From positions 428,905 to 492,904 of the forward strand of contig JANLFL010000001.1 in the NCBI GenBank assembly GCA_024655965.1: DNA of 64,000 nucleotides, written 5' to 3'. This document shows, piece after piece, positions 1-8,487 of this stretch. Below the pieces are notes generated by a model. It was not told the origin of the DNA, did not search any database, and saw only the letters and a list, made by a program, of their open reading frames with translations. The DNA comes from Caldisericota bacterium (GTDB taxonomy: Bacteria; Caldisericota; JANLFM01). Positions within the stretch are counted from its first letter, which is position 1, and the number at the start of each line of letters is the position of its first letter. A program made the translations under genes and the position numbers.

Positions 1-282
1 TTTTTCAACCGCGTTCTGAAAAGCTAGGCCTGCATGGTCCAGCCCGGGAATCCAGAGGGCGTTCCATCCGCTCATCCTCCAGAAACGGATGATCAAATCC
101 TGAAGGGTATTGTTAAAACCATGGCCCACGTGCAGGGACCCGTAGACATTTGGAGGGGGCATGGCTATCACCGCCGGCTTTTTCGAGGGGTCGATTTCCG
201 CGCGGAAATAATTACCCTCCAGCCAAAACTGATATATCCTTTTTTCAACTTCTTTTGGTTCGTATGCTGTTGGGATGTTCAT
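1..282 (-). CDS. valS: Valyl-tRNA synthetase, N-terminal part (cut by window edge)
   Basis: Only the first 94 codons are inside the window. The class I HIGH-type signature is present as PPPNVYGSLHVGHG, followed by NNTLQDLIIRFWRMSG and GLDHAGLA, the usual order in ValRS (ligation of valine to tRNA-Val in the cytoplasm). The ATG at 282 follows a purine-rich site (AAGGAG) about 5 nt upstream. The gene lies directly behind a T-box leader whose specifier codon reads GUC (Val), which independently supports the amino-acid identity. Residue GLDHAGLAFQ differs slightly from the more common GTDHAGIATQ; IleRS or LeuRS are unlikely because of the PPPNV context and the T-box. Confidence 0.93.
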   Translation of the reverse strand, partial: MNIPTAYEPKEVEKRIYQFWLEGNYFRAEIDPSKKPAVIAMPPPNVYGSLHVGHGFNNTLQDLIIRFWRMSGWNALWIPGLDHAGLAFQNAVEK

Positions 283-310
283 TTTTTCTCCTTCCTCCCA
301 AAAAAAGAAA

Positions 311-515
311 AACCTCCGTCAAGGACGGAGGTCCGCGGTACCACCTTTATTCCCTTTCGGGCTCTCTTGGCTTTAACGCAGCATGCGAGAAGGCTTACTT
401 TCCTTTCAGCCCCCAGCTCAGAGAGCGACTTCAGCTCCAACTTGACGGGGAACTCGCACCTTTCATCCCCTCTCTGAGACAAGCGAAGGAGCTTACTCCT
501 CTCTCTTCATCGCTT
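311..515 (-). promoter_or_regulatory. T-box riboswitch (tRNA-Val) controlling valS
   Basis: Read on the minus strand, the leader carries the T-box antiterminator core GGTGGTACCGCG (plus positions 334-345), followed at once by a terminator hairpin with 9-bp arms (312-320 and 324-332) and a T-rich tract. The lower stem I begins with a GA-rich K-turn-like stretch and AGTA, and the opposite strand of the specifier loop reads GAA-GTC (specifier GTC at 427-429). GUC is a valine codon, and the variable T-box base (UGGU) would pair with an A discriminator, as in tRNA-Val. Uncharged tRNA-Val should favour antitermination and valS expression. Boundaries of stem I are approximate. Confidence 0.93.
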
Positions 516-521
516 TGGGCT

Positions 522-550
522 TTTTTAACAGATATTCTCCAGGCTGTCAA
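522..550 (-). promoter_or_regulatory. Sigma-70-type promoter of the valS T-box leader
   Basis: On the minus strand TTGACA (545-550) is separated by 17 bp from TAAAAA (522-527). The expected start near 515 places the T-box at the 5' end of the transcript. It is back to back with the promoter of the rightward gene at 628. Confidence 0.7.
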
Positions 551-608
551 CAATTGACTCTGGCAGGGGAAAGATTGAGCGCCGGATGGGGAGGTTCCGG
601 GCTTAATA

Positions 609-617
609 TGGTATAAT
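609..617 (+). promoter_or_regulatory. Extended -10 promoter for the 628 gene
   Basis: TGG followed by a perfect TATAAT (612-617) forms an extended -10 element; no good -35 is visible at the right distance. The transcript should start near 624, about 4 nt before the ATG at 628, so translation would be leaderless or nearly so. Confidence 0.65.
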
Positions 618-627
618 ACAAAAAACT

Positions 628-1269
628 ATGGAACGGGAAAGCATGGAGATAAAGCAGGTCCTCGAGGAGAGACTCAGGGGAATCGAGGGGATTCTTGCGG
701 TATCCTCCAAGTTCGGGGCGGATAACCAGCTTGAAGCTTTGAACCTGATCGTTGATAATTCCCGGAATTACTCTCAATGGAGGAGGGAGATCTCCCGCCT
801 GGTTTCAGAAGTCCTGGGGGAGAGCCCGGATCCCGCCGTGATAAATGTCGCCATTTGGAATTCCCGGGACCTTGCTCAGAGCTGGGGGAGGCCAAAGGTC
901 GACAAGGTCTCCTTCGAGACCTCCCCGGAGCACGCCCACGTAAAAGTTTGCCTTTCCTGGAGGGGGGACCACTTCTGGGGCGAGGCTTCCGGTCCTAACA
1001 CTGCCGCTTTCGTTCGGATGCTCATCGCCCAGGCCACCCTTCGGGCTTTAGAGGGATTTTTGAAAGAGTCTTTCAGCCTTTCCCTCCTCGGATGCCAGGA
1101 ACTAACAATGCAGGACAGGACGCTGATCGTGGCATGCGTGAGCGTCTCCTCTTCCTATGGAGAGCAAACCTTAACGGGTTCCGCTTTTGTCAAAAATAAT
1201 TACCTTGAAGCGGTTGTGAAGGCTACCCTCGATTCCTTGAACCGCATCTGGGGTAGAATTTCCATCTGA
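628..1269 (+). CDS. Conserved protein of unknown function, paralogue of the 23.4-kb gene
   Basis: I do not recognise a named family. The 213-residue product has no signal peptide or membrane segment. It shares a pattern with the product of 23391-24026: an N-terminal region ending in a beta-strand motif (LNLIVDNSRNYSQWRREI here, IHILATDQRNPKQVVRDV there), a central part, and a C-terminal strand-helix unit (LTGSAFVKNNYLEAVVKATL versus LAGTAPVRGSEEEAAVKSVL, each followed by a short Asn-Arg helix). Both are about 212 aa, so the homology is full length. The ATG at 628 fits a leaderless start behind the extended -10; an internal ATG at 643 is possible. It precedes metK by 73 nt. Function unknown. 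Confidence 0.8.
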   Translation: MERESMEIKQVLEERLRGIEGILAVSSKFGADNQLEALNLIVDNSRNYSQWRREISRLVSEVLGESPDPAVINVAIWNSRDLAQSWGRPKVDKVSFETSPEHAHVKVCLSWRGDHFWGEASGPNTAAFVRMLIAQATLRALEGFLKESFSLSLLGCQELTMQDRTLIVACVSVSSSYGEQTLTGSAFVKNNYLEAVVKATLDSLNRIWGRISI

Positions 1270-1342
1270 TCGCCTTCCCTCTCCTACTTGTTTTAAGCCC
1301 AATTTTAGGTTATTTTATGAAAATCCTTATAGGAGGTCATAA

Positions 1343-2545
1343 ATGAACCAGGAAAAATATTTATTTACCTCCGAATCAGTTACTGAGGGACATCCCGACA
1401 AGATAGCGGATCAGATTTCGGACGCTATCCTCGATGAAATATTGATTCAGGATCCAAGAGCCAGGGTCGCCTGTGAAGTGATGGTTTCTACTGGTTTGGT
1501 TTTCGTTGCCGGTGAGATTACCACCTCGGCAATGGTGGATTACCCGGATGTAGTAAGGAGAACTGTAAGGGAGATTGGATACAATTCCCCCGAGCTTGGC
1601 TTTGATGCCTCCACTTGTGCGGTCTTGATTTCCCTCGATAAGCAGTCCCCGGATATCGCCATGGGGGTCGATAAATCCCAAGAGGTAAGGTTCGGACTGG
1701 CGAAAGACCAATATGATGAGATCGGGGCTGGGGACTCCGGGATGGTTGTCGGCTATGCCTGCAATGAGACCCATGCTTTAATGCCCCTCCCCATCTTCCT
1801 TGCTCACCAGCTTTCCTTTGCCCTTGCCGAGGAGAGGAAAAGTGGTCGACTTCCATACCTCAGGCCGGATGGGAAAACCCAGGTGACGGTTGAATACAGG
1901 AAGAACGCCCCCTACAGGGTGCATACAATAATAGTGTCCACCCAGCACGACGAGCCGATCTCTCACGATTACGAACGCCTCCAAAGCGACATCAAAGAGA
2001 GGGTGATTAAAAGGGTCATTCCCCCGGAACTCCTGGATGAAAACACCCTAATTTATGTAAACCCGACGGGGAAATTCGTCATCGGGGGACCCGTGGCGGA
2101 CGTGGGGTTAACGGGAAGGAAAATCATCCAGGACACCTACGGGGGGAGGGGCGCTCATGGAGGTGGTTGCTTCTCGGGAAAGGATCCCACCAAGGTTGAT
2201 CGTTCCGGGGCTTACATGGCCCGCTACATTGCCAAGAACGTTGTTGCTGCAGGCTTGGCCGAGGTCTTCGAGATCCAGGTTTCTTACGCCATTGGAGTGG
2301 CCCGGCCGGTCTCGGTTTTCATTGACAGTTTTGGCACGGCGAAGGTGCCTGAGGAGAAAATTCAAAAAGCAATCTTAAAAGTCTTCGATCTCCGCCCCAA
2401 AGCGATTATTGATCAATTGAATCTGCTCAGGCCAATATATCGGAAAACCGCCGCTTACGGTCATTTCGGAAGGACCGACGTTCTTTTCCCCTGGGAAAAA
2501 ACTGATAAAACCGAGGACCTTTTAAGAGAGGTTAAAAATTTATGA
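1343..2545 (+). CDS. metK: S-adenosylmethionine synthetase
   Basis: Makes S-adenosylmethionine from methionine and ATP in the cytosol. The 400-residue product is normal length and has the family motifs in order: [20 protein letters not shown] near the N-terminus (catalytic His17), [12 protein letters not shown] near 121 and the phosphate-binding [19 protein letters not shown] near 272; the usual alanine before FSGKD is a cysteine here. A strong AGGAGG site lies 7 nt before the ATG. The stop overlaps the aspS start by 4 nt (ATGA), so the two are translationally coupled, an unusual pairing of SAM synthesis with an aminoacyl-tRNA synthetase. No SAM riboswitch is visible in the 73-nt gap upstream. 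Confidence 0.98.
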   Translation: MNQEKYLFTSESVTEGHPDKIADQISDAILDEILIQDPRARVACEVMVSTGLVFVAGEITTSAMVDYPDVVRRTVREIGYNSPELGFDASTCAVLISLDKQSPDIAMGVDKSQEVRFGLAKDQYDEIGAGDSGMVVGYACNETHALMPLPIFLAHQLSFALAEERKSGRLPYLRPDGKTQVTVEYRKNAPYRVHTIIVSTQHDEPISHDYERLQSDIKERVIKRVIPPELLDENTLIYVNPTGKFVIGGPVADVGLTGRKIIQDTYGGRGAHGGGCFSGKDPTKVDRSGAYMARYIAKNVVAAGLAEVFEIQVSYAIGVARPVSVFIDSFGTAKVPEEKIQKAILKVFDLRPKAIIDQLNLLRPIYRKTAAYGHFGRTDVLFPWEKTDKTEDLLREVKNL

Positions 2546-3834
2546 AAAAGACCGATTCCCGCTCTCTGAAAAGCTTCATCGGCGAAAAAGTGATCCTTGA
2601 AGGTTGGGTGCATCGCATCAGGGATATGGGTGCTTTTGCCTTTCTCCTTCTTCGGGACCCCTGGGATGTTATCCAGGTTGTTGTCCCCCAGGCTGAAACC
2701 GTGAGGGACATCCCGTTGGAGAGCGCAGTAAGGATTCAAGGGGAGGTCATCAGTGAACCCCGCGCGCCCCAGGGCTTTGAGGTTCATTCTCTTTCCATCT
2801 CCCTCCTTTCGCCCGCAATTGAAATTCCCCCATTTGAATTAAATAAAAAGGACCTTGAGGTGAGCCTAAGCCTGATTCTTGACCACCGACCCCTCAGCTT
2901 GAGACACCCAAAGCAGAGGGCGATTTTCCGAATCGAAGGCGAATTCGTGAACTCCTTCCGGAATTTCCTCCGACAGGAGGGCTTCACGGAGATTTTTTCC
3001 CCCAAAATCGTGGCCACGGGAACGGAGGGGGGCGCATCCCTCTTCCCTATCGATTACCTCGGGAAAAAAGCTTACCTTGCTCAAAGCCCCCAATTTTATA
3101 AGCAAATGATGGTGGGAGTATTCGGGAGGGTGTTTGAAGTTGGTCACGTCTACCGGGCCGAACCCCATGCCACCTCCAGGCACATCAACGAATATCTGAG
3201 CCTCGACTACGAGATGGGCTTCATTGAAAACGAACAGGATGTGATGAAAGTTGAAACTCGCCTCCTTGCTTATGCCCTTTCCAGGATAAAGGAGAATTGC
3301 GCCAGGGAAATCGAGCTTCTAAAAGCAAAAATCCCCGATCCCCCCGAGGAAATTCCCCAGCTCACCCTGGCCCAGGCAAAGGAGGTCTTAAGGAAGGAGT
3401 TCGGAAAGGACCTCAATGAAGAGGACGATTTAGATCCCGAGGGGGAAAAGTTCCTCAGCGAATTTGCCTTGAAGGAATTCAAGTCGGAGTTCCTTTTCCT
3501 CACAAGCTACCCCGTCTCCCTTCGACCCATGTACGCCATGCCCGATCGGGAAAACCCGTCCCTAACCCGGAGCTTCGACCTCCTCTTCCGGGGGATGGAA
3601 GTCACCACCGGAGGACAGCGAATCCACGAATACCAGATGCTGGTTTCTAATATCCGGAAATTCGGCCTTGACCCCGATGTTTTCGGGTTCTATCTGGAGC
3701 CCTTCAAGTTTGGGATGCCCCCTCATGGGGGGCTGGCCATTGGCGCGGAAAGAATAACCGCCAGGCTCCTCGGGCTGGAAAATATAAGGCAGGCCTGCCT
3801 TTTCCCCCGCGATGTCAATCGCTTGACCCCCTGA
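2542..3834 (+). CDS. aspS: Aspartyl-tRNA synthetase, archaeal/short type
   Basis: Class IIb synthetase that charges tRNA-Asp, and in many organisms with this type also tRNA-Asn. It has an N-terminal OB-fold anticodon domain (about 1-100) and a catalytic core with [20 protein letters not shown], motif 2 in [18 protein letters not shown], and motif 3 in [19 protein letters not shown] ending in [11 protein letters not shown]. At 430 residues it lacks the bacterial GAD insertion (bacterial AspRS is about 590 aa), matching the archaeal type. AsnRS is the main alternative but the GTEGG and [11 protein letters not shown] segments favour AspRS. If it is non-discriminating the cell needs GatCAB; none is in this window. 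It overlaps metK by 4 nt. Confidence 0.9.
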   Translation: MKKTDSRSLKSFIGEKVILEGWVHRIRDMGAFAFLLLRDPWDVIQVVVPQAETVRDIPLESAVRIQGEVISEPRAPQGFEVHSLSISLLSPAIEIPPFELNKKDLEVSLSLILDHRPLSLRHPKQRAIFRIEGEFVNSFRNFLRQEGFTEIFSPKIVATGTEGGASLFPIDYLGKKAYLAQSPQFYKQMMVGVFGRVFEVGHVYRAEPHATSRHINEYLSLDYEMGFIENEQDVMKVETRLLAYALSRIKENCAREIELLKAKIPDPPEEIPQLTLAQAKEVLRKEFGKDLNEEDDLDPEGEKFLSEFALKEFKSEFLFLTSYPVSLRPMYAMPDRENPSLTRSFDLLFRGMEVTTGGQRIHEYQMLVSNIRKFGLDPDVFGFYLEPFKFGMPPHGGLAIGAERITARLLGLENIRQACLFPRDVNRLTP

Positions 3835-3835
3835 C

Positions 3836-3865
3836 TTGTCCCGCCTGCCTTCTTGTCTTTACAAT
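3836..3865 (+). promoter_or_regulatory. Possible promoter for the RAM-domain gene
   Basis: TTGTCC (3836-3841), 18-bp spacer, TACAAT (3860-3865), followed by an AAAGGAGGG ribosome-binding site and the ATG at 3887. It starts right after the aspS stop, so the small gene could be transcribed alone. Confidence 0.5.
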
Positions 3866-3886
3866 AGTGAAAAAGGAGGGAATGGA

Positions 3887-4111
3887 ATGAAAGCGTACGT
3901 TCTTATTGATGCAGAAGTCGGGTCAATTCCTCACGTCCAGAAAGAACTTCTCGCTCTTCCAGAGGTGAAGGTGGCCGATGTGGTGACCGGGCCTTACGAT
4001 GTGATTGCGGTGGTGGAAAGCGAGGATCCCTCGGTGATGTCCAACCTGATTACTTCCAAGATCCACCAGATTGAGGGCGTGGTCGCCACAATGACCTGCA
4101 TGGTCATGTGA
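3887..4111 (+). CDS. Stand-alone Lrp/AsnC ligand-binding (RAM) domain protein
   Basis: A 74-residue protein consisting only of the alpha-beta RAM domain of Lrp/AsnC regulators (MKAYVLIDAE at the start, then a VADVVTGPYDVIAVVES core and a C-terminal helix-strand with EGVVATMTC). There is no helix-turn-helix. Such free RAM proteins form decameric rings and bind amino acids or act as partners of full-length Lrp proteins; the ligand here cannot be read from sequence. The ATG at 3887 has a strong AAAGGAGGG site; an upstream in-frame start at 3836 would add 17 residues without conserved features. Its 3' end overlaps the convergent gene by 8 nt. Confidence 0.9.
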   Translation: MKAYVLIDAEVGSIPHVQKELLALPEVKVADVVTGPYDVIAVVESEDPSVMSNLITSKIHQIEGVVATMTCMVM

Positions 4112-4646
4112 AGTCAGCCTCTTCTTGAATTGATTTCATCTCCTGGGCGATTAGCTCCTCCCATTTTTCCCAGGAGGACCAGCCCGTTTTGCAAAGTCGA
4201 ATCCTCTGCTCGTAATCCTCCGCAACCCACCTTAATAGTCCTCGGAACATCCTCGAGGGATGAGCTGCACCCTGGGCGAGGACTTCCTGGGGGACTCCAA
4301 GGCTGTTCAAGTATTGGGCAAAGGATTTTTCCAGGAGGGATTGAAGCGGATCTCCAATTGTGCGGACCTGAAAGTTATACCCCTTTTCAAAGAGAAAAGC
4401 CCTGAACTCTCGAAAAAGGGGGCCCTGGCAGACGACGATTTGCTCCCGGGCTCGGACCTTTAGCCTTCCCATGAGGTTTTTTGCCAGGCTCCTGGCCTTT
4501 AAAAGGTAAGAGCCCTTCTTGAATTCCTCCTGAAAGAAGGAGACGGGGATGATTCCCGTGAGAAATTCTTCAGTTTCCCTTCGCAGAGCGCCGATCAAAA
4601 CTCCCCCTATCGGGCAACCCCATCCGGAATCATCGATTTCCAGCAT
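4104..4646 (-). CDS. Conserved protein of unknown function, possibly RNase H-like fold
   Basis: The 180-residue product opens with MLEIDDSGWGCPIGGVLIGA: a beta-strand, two aspartates, a glycine-rich turn and a second strand. That arrangement resembles the start of RNase HII-type folds (IDEAGRG), but I cannot find a full RNase HII or HIII motif set, so this is only an inference. The remainder is mixed alpha/beta with a basic central part. It overlaps the upstream uracil-DNA glycosylase-like gene by 17 nt, so the two are probably co-expressed and a nucleic-acid role is plausible. No signal peptide. It is the third gene of a leftward set starting with the deacetylase at 6118. Confidence 0.75.
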   Translation of the reverse strand: MLEIDDSGWGCPIGGVLIGALRRETEEFLTGIIPVSFFQEEFKKGSYLLKARSLAKNLMGRLKVRAREQIVVCQGPLFREFRAFLFEKGYNFQVRTIGDPLQSLLEKSFAQYLNSLGVPQEVLAQGAAHPSRMFRGLLRWVAEDYEQRIRLCKTGWSSWEKWEELIAQEMKSIQEEADFT

Positions 4647-5238
4647 CGGTTAACTCCTCGATGTAACTCAAAGCCCTCTTCAGCCTTAACCTGTTTTCCT
4701 CAAAATTCAACCACCTGCTCGCTCCCGAGGGGTGAGGGAGAGGGATCCAGATCATTCCCTCCTTTTTAAAGGTCCTCCCCACTCCTTCCTCCAGTTTTTC
4801 AATTTTAAGGAGGATTTTTAATGCCAATTTCCCCACAAGTAGTATGACTTTGGGCGATATTATTTCAATTTCCTTAAAAAGGAAGGGCAGGCAGAGGGCT
4901 AACTCCTCTTTCGAGGGGGAACGATCCCCTTCGCCCCTGGGATTTTTCCCCGGGTAGCATTTTGTGACCGAGGTCATGTAAACCGAAGCGCGGAACTCTT
5001 TCTCCTCATAACCCGCCTCCTTTAGCCAGCGAAAAAGGGTCCTTCCTGCCCTTCCCGAGAATGGAAGTCCCGTTTCCAACTCCACTTTCCCGGGGGCCTG
5101 CCCGATAAGCATCCAGGTGGAAGGATAGACAGGGGAAAAAACCGGTTGTGGATTTGGGATGGATCCCTTCTCCTGGCATTTCCTGCAGGACCTGATTTTG
5201 CCAACGAGCCCCAAAAGGAGATCCTCAGTTTGATTCAT
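4630..5238 (-). CDS. Uracil-DNA glycosylase family protein (family 4/5-like)
   Basis: Predicted base-excision repair enzyme of the UDG superfamily. Motif 1 is GQAPG (residues 46-50), intermediate between GEAPG of family 4 and GLAPA of family 5, and motif 2 is LPHPSGASR near 167. Four cysteines (C18, C21 in SCRKC; one in TSVTKCYPG; one in EELALC) match the iron-sulfur ligands of family 4 enzymes. The length, 202 residues, fits family 4. The ATG at 5238 overlaps the deacetylase stop region by 14 nt. Which damaged base is removed cannot be decided: the catalytic residue after GQAPG is not the standard Glu or Ala position. Confidence 0.85.
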   Translation of the reverse strand: MNQTEDLLLGLVGKIRSCRKCQEKGSIPNPQPVFSPVYPSTWMLIGQAPGKVELETGLPFSGRAGRTLFRWLKEAGYEEKEFRASVYMTSVTKCYPGKNPRGEGDRSPSKEELALCLPFLFKEIEIISPKVILLVGKLALKILLKIEKLEEGVGRTFKKEGMIWIPLPHPSGASRWLNFEENRLRLKRALSYIEELTDAGNR

Positions 5239-6118
5239 CGGGAATTTTCCAGGAAGGCCAGAATTTTAAAAGAATTTCGGATAAAGGAACGATCCTGATC
5301 CCCTCTTTATTCCATAAGTCAACTCCCTCTTTAAGGAGGGAAATAATGTCCTTGGTGTAAATGTGGATGATCCCAATTGCTGAACCTTTTCTTTTGGCAA
5401 TTTCCCCGAGTTTCCTCATGTTTTCCCGGATCGCCTTGGGGTTGGTGTCGTGGTCCAGGGATAGGTCATTTTCCAAGACTGGTATCCCAATTTGATTCCC
5501 GAGCTCCCTGGCAACGGATTTTGGGGTCACCCGGGAGTCGAGGAAAAACAACCCCCTCTCTTTGAGGTAAGAGAGAATTGCCCCCATCACCCTTCGATCC
5601 TCCGTAACCTTCGTCCCCATGTGGTTGTTCATGCCTATTGCTCCCGGCACATCGTAAAGGTCAGCCTCGACCTGTTTTTTTACCTCCTCGTCGCTCATGG
5701 AAGAAAGGATTGCCCCCGGGCCCAGCCAGTCGTTACCCTTGTGCGATTCCATTGGGCAGTGAAGGATCACCTCTTTCCCATGTCTTTTTGCTTCCAGCGC
5801 TACATCCCGGGAATATTTCAGAGAGGGCATGACCGAAATCGTCAGGGGAAACGGAAGGGAAAAAGCCATCCTCGATTGTTGGAGGTTGTAACCGTTGTCA
5901 TCGACCACGATTGAAATTAAAGGGACCTCCAGTTCAGGGTTTGAGGGGGTGTAAGTGTTTGAAGGGGTAATTTTCCCCGTCCCAATAACCTGTTCAAGGT
6001 CAAATCCTATAAGGGGGTTTGGGGAAGGGCGAAGGATGAAAAACAAAATCAGGGCCAGGGCAAGGACACCGGCGATAATTAATAAAACAGATAGAACCCC
6101 CTTTTTTACCTTTATCAC
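5225..6118 (-). CDS. Divergent polysaccharide deacetylase family protein (YibQ-like), membrane anchored
   Basis: A 297-residue protein with a single N-terminal membrane segment (about 8-30) followed by an extracytoplasmic domain of the divergent polysaccharide deacetylase type (Pfam Polysacc_deac_2). Visible family features are ISIVVDDNGYN, a strand with PFPLTISVMPSLKYS, EVILHCPMESH, the NNHMGTKVTEDRRVM segment and FFLDSRVTPKSVA. The family has an NodB-like barrel, but the substrate is unknown; cell-wall or surface glycan is a reasonable guess. The start is GTG at 6118 behind an AAGGAAAG site. First gene of the leftward yibQ-UDG-unknown set, divergent from degV. Confidence 0.88.
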   Translation of the reverse strand: MIKVKKGVLSVLLIIAGVLALALILFFILRPSPNPLIGFDLEQVIGTGKITPSNTYTPSNPELEVPLISIVVDDNGYNLQQSRMAFSLPFPLTISVMPSLKYSRDVALEAKRHGKEVILHCPMESHKGNDWLGPGAILSSMSDEEVKKQVEADLYDVPGAIGMNNHMGTKVTEDRRVMGAILSYLKERGLFFLDSRVTPKSVARELGNQIGIPVLENDLSLDHDTNPKAIRENMRKLGEIAKRKGSAIGIIHIYTKDIISLLKEGVDLWNKEGIRIVPLSEILLKFWPSWKIPDESN

Positions 6119-6227
6119 CTTTCCTTGATAACCCCCGGGAACTTTGCCATTTTCTTGGGAGTCAAAATTAAAACCTACTTGAATTTATAACATTTTTATA
6201 AAAGCGGGGTTAGAAAGAGGAAAAAGC

Positions 6228-7118
6228 ATGAAAAAAGTGAGGATTGTGACTGACTCAACTTGTTATCTTCCCCCGGAGATACTTGGAGAGTATCCCGAGC
6301 TTTCCGTGGTCCCCCTTTACGTGAGCTTCGGCGAAGAGAGCTTTAAAGAGGGCGTGGGCCTGAAAACAGAGCAGTTCTTTTTTAAATTAAAAGAATCGAG
6401 AGCCCTTCCCACTTCCTCCCAGCCCTCCGTGGGGGATTTTCTCGAAGTTTATAAACCGCTGGTCGAGGAGGGATCGGCAATTATCTCCATTCATATTTCC
6501 TCAAAACTTTCCGGCACGGTCGATTCCGCCCAGCAGGCAGCCCAAATTTTGGGAGGGGAAATCGAGGTCATTGATTCCCTGTTTACGGGGATGGGACTTG
6601 GCTTTATGGTCCTTGAAGCCCTTAGGGCGGAAAGAAAAGGAGCGACGAAGGAGGAGATCGTTTCCCGGGTTATGGCCGTGCGAGATGGGATTACGGTGAT
6701 CTTTGTCGTCGATACCCTCGAATACCTCCACAAGGGGGGTAGGATCGGGGGGGCTCAGGCCCTTCTGGGAACCCTCTTAAAAATTAAGCCCATTCTTTTC
6801 TTAAAGGAAGGAAGGATCGATGTCCTGGAAAAGGTTAGGACTCAGATTGCGGCTCGGGAAAGGATGATCTCCATTCTTGAGGAAATCAGAAAAGAGAGCC
6901 CCGGGGCAAAAATGAGAATTGCCATTCATGAAGCTCAAGCGCAACAGGAAGCTCGGGAGGTTTTAGAAAGCCTTAAGGAAAAACTAAGGCCCGAGGAGAT
7001 TTTTATATCCTCCTTGGGCCCTGTTCTTGCTACGCATACCGGGCCAGGGCTCCTCGGTTTTGCCTGTTTTCTGGAGGACGAAAAGGGAATCATCCCATCC
7101 TGGGGGAGCAGGCATTAG
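6228..7118 (+). CDS. DegV family fatty-acid-binding protein
   Basis: DegV/FakB-type proteins bind a long-chain fatty acid and present it to the kinase FakA. The 296-residue product begins with the classic RIVTDSTCYLPPE, has TSQPSVGDFLEVY, SSKLSGTVDSAQQAA and the VDTLEYLHKGGRIGGAQALLG motif, and normal length. A GAGGAAAAAGC stretch precedes the ATG. No FakA homologue is in the window. The stop codon overlaps the stop of the convergent PIG-L gene by 4 nt (TTAG), leaving no room for a terminator. Confidence 0.95.
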   Translation: MKKVRIVTDSTCYLPPEILGEYPELSVVPLYVSFGEESFKEGVGLKTEQFFFKLKESRALPTSSQPSVGDFLEVYKPLVEEGSAIISIHISSKLSGTVDSAQQAAQILGGEIEVIDSLFTGMGLGFMVLEALRAERKGATKEEIVSRVMAVRDGITVIFVVDTLEYLHKGGRIGGAQALLGTLLKIKPILFLKEGRIDVLEKVRTQIAARERMISILEEIRKESPGAKMRIAIHEAQAQQEAREVLESLKEKLRPEEIFISSLGPVLATHTGPGLLGFACFLEDEKGIIPSWGSRH

Positions 7119-8428
7119 GGAAAGGACAAAACCCAGCAAGCGCTGCGGTCGATATTCACCCAGAATCTGGAGGACACCTCCAGGACCATCAACTCAGGTC
7201 TTTCCATCGGGAGGAAAACCTGAATTTCCTTCCCGGATCTCTTGATTTCCCCCCCTGATTTGGGGAGGTTGTGAAAGGAATCCTTGAAAAATATGGGGGT
7301 CCAGAGGCCGTTCTTAAAAAAGAGGATGTGGATTTCCAGATCGAAGGAAGAAGGGAATGAACCCAGAGTTTCAATTTTTAGCTTCAATCCGTTTTGCCAG
7401 GAAAAAGAAAGGGATTTGAAATCCGCCCCTCTAAAGATCGTCCTCCAGAAGGTATCCCCCGAGGGTTCCAAAACCGTGAGGTTGCTTAAAACCACCATTT
7501 CTTTTTCCAGACAAAAGATTTCGTTAGGGCGGAGGAAGGAAAAGAGGTATCCCGAGAGAATCCTCAATTGACTCTTGTATTCCTTCAGCGCTGAATCCTT
7601 TTTTGAAATACTTTCCGCAGACAGGGGAAAGGAAACCCAGGAAAGGGCTTGATCCTGCAGGGTTGGAGGAGGAATGAGGAGGGAAGAGGATTTCCCTTTC
7701 TGGCCGGGCCAGTTGCCCCTGTGAACCAAGTAGGAAACGAGGACGGGTTCTTTGGGGAAATACCCTTTTCCCTGGTTTAATGCCATCCGGATGAAAGCGG
7801 CCCCGGCTCTATGATCTGGGTGGGAATCGTATGGAGAGGGGAGAAAAACGAAGTCCCATGTCCTCAAGGACAGGACTTTCAGGAGATCCTCAAGCAGGGA
7901 TTCGCCAGAAAAAAGGGCCTCGGGGTCGAAGGAGTTGGAAAAGGGGGTCCTGTTCGCCTGGAGCGGCTTGCTGAAAAAGGGGCTATCTTTTGACCAGTTT
8001 TCCCTCAATAAGGCAGTAAGGCTTCTATCCGGGTACCCCAAAAAAATCATTTCCGGGTTTGAAAGGCCCAGGTCTTGGAGGGCTTTCTTTGTTTCCCTCT
8101 GCCGTTCGTAGCCGAACCTCAAATATTCCTCGGGTTTGAGGAGGTTGGAGCCCTCCTCTTCCTCTAAGGCCCACTCGAAGTTCTCCCCGTTTGTCAGGTA
8201 CAGGAAGGTCAGGTGACAATCCGTTTGCTGAAGGTAGGAGATCAGCCCCCCGGCGGAAATTACCTCGTCGTCGGGGTGTGGGAGGATGAACAGGACGTTC
8301 CCGTGATCGGGAGGGCTGAAAGGCACGGGATTGAATTCCTTTTCCCGGGGTGCCATTGCGAAACCGACCCCTACCGCGATTAAAGTAAGGGAGAGCAAAA
8401 TTATTACCGCGACCCTCCGTCGATTCAT
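7115..8428 (-). CDS. PIG-L/LmbE family deacetylase, membrane-anchored, with C-terminal extension
   Basis: Zinc-dependent deacetylase of the PIG-L family, which typically removes acetyl groups from N-acetylglucosamine-type sugars. There is an N-terminal membrane segment (about 7-26), then the catalytic domain with the metal-binding FILPHPDDEVISAGG motif and SPYDSHPDHRAGAAF (the HPDH metal/catalytic motif). After about residue 310 comes a C-terminal beta-rich extension of roughly 120 residues with no recognised motif, perhaps a carbohydrate-facing module. At 437 residues it is much longer than the usual 220-260. The N-terminal anchor suggests activity at the outer face of the membrane on cell-surface sugars. 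Confidence 0.9.
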   Translation of the reverse strand: MNRRRVAVIILLSLTLIAVGVGFAMAPREKEFNPVPFSPPDHGNVLFILPHPDDEVISAGGLISYLQQTDCHLTFLYLTNGENFEWALEEEEGSNLLKPEEYLRFGYERQRETKKALQDLGLSNPEMIFLGYPDRSLTALLRENWSKDSPFFSKPLQANRTPFSNSFDPEALFSGESLLEDLLKVLSLRTWDFVFLPSPYDSHPDHRAGAAFIRMALNQGKGYFPKEPVLVSYLVHRGNWPGQKGKSSSLLIPPPTLQDQALSWVSFPLSAESISKKDSALKEYKSQLRILSGYLFSFLRPNEIFCLEKEMVVLSNLTVLEPSGDTFWRTIFRGADFKSLSFSWQNGLKLKIETLGSFPSSFDLEIHILFFKNGLWTPIFFKDSFHNLPKSGGEIKRSGKEIQVFLPMERPELMVLEVSSRFWVNIDRSACWVLSFP

Positions 8429-8487
8429 GGGGATATTTTAACTTTTTTTCCCTTTGGTTATCATAAAGGCGAAGGGAGGAATGACGA

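Noticed and set aside
1270..1342. SAM riboswitch before metK
   Set aside because: Only 73 nt are available and no S-box consensus or terminator is seen.
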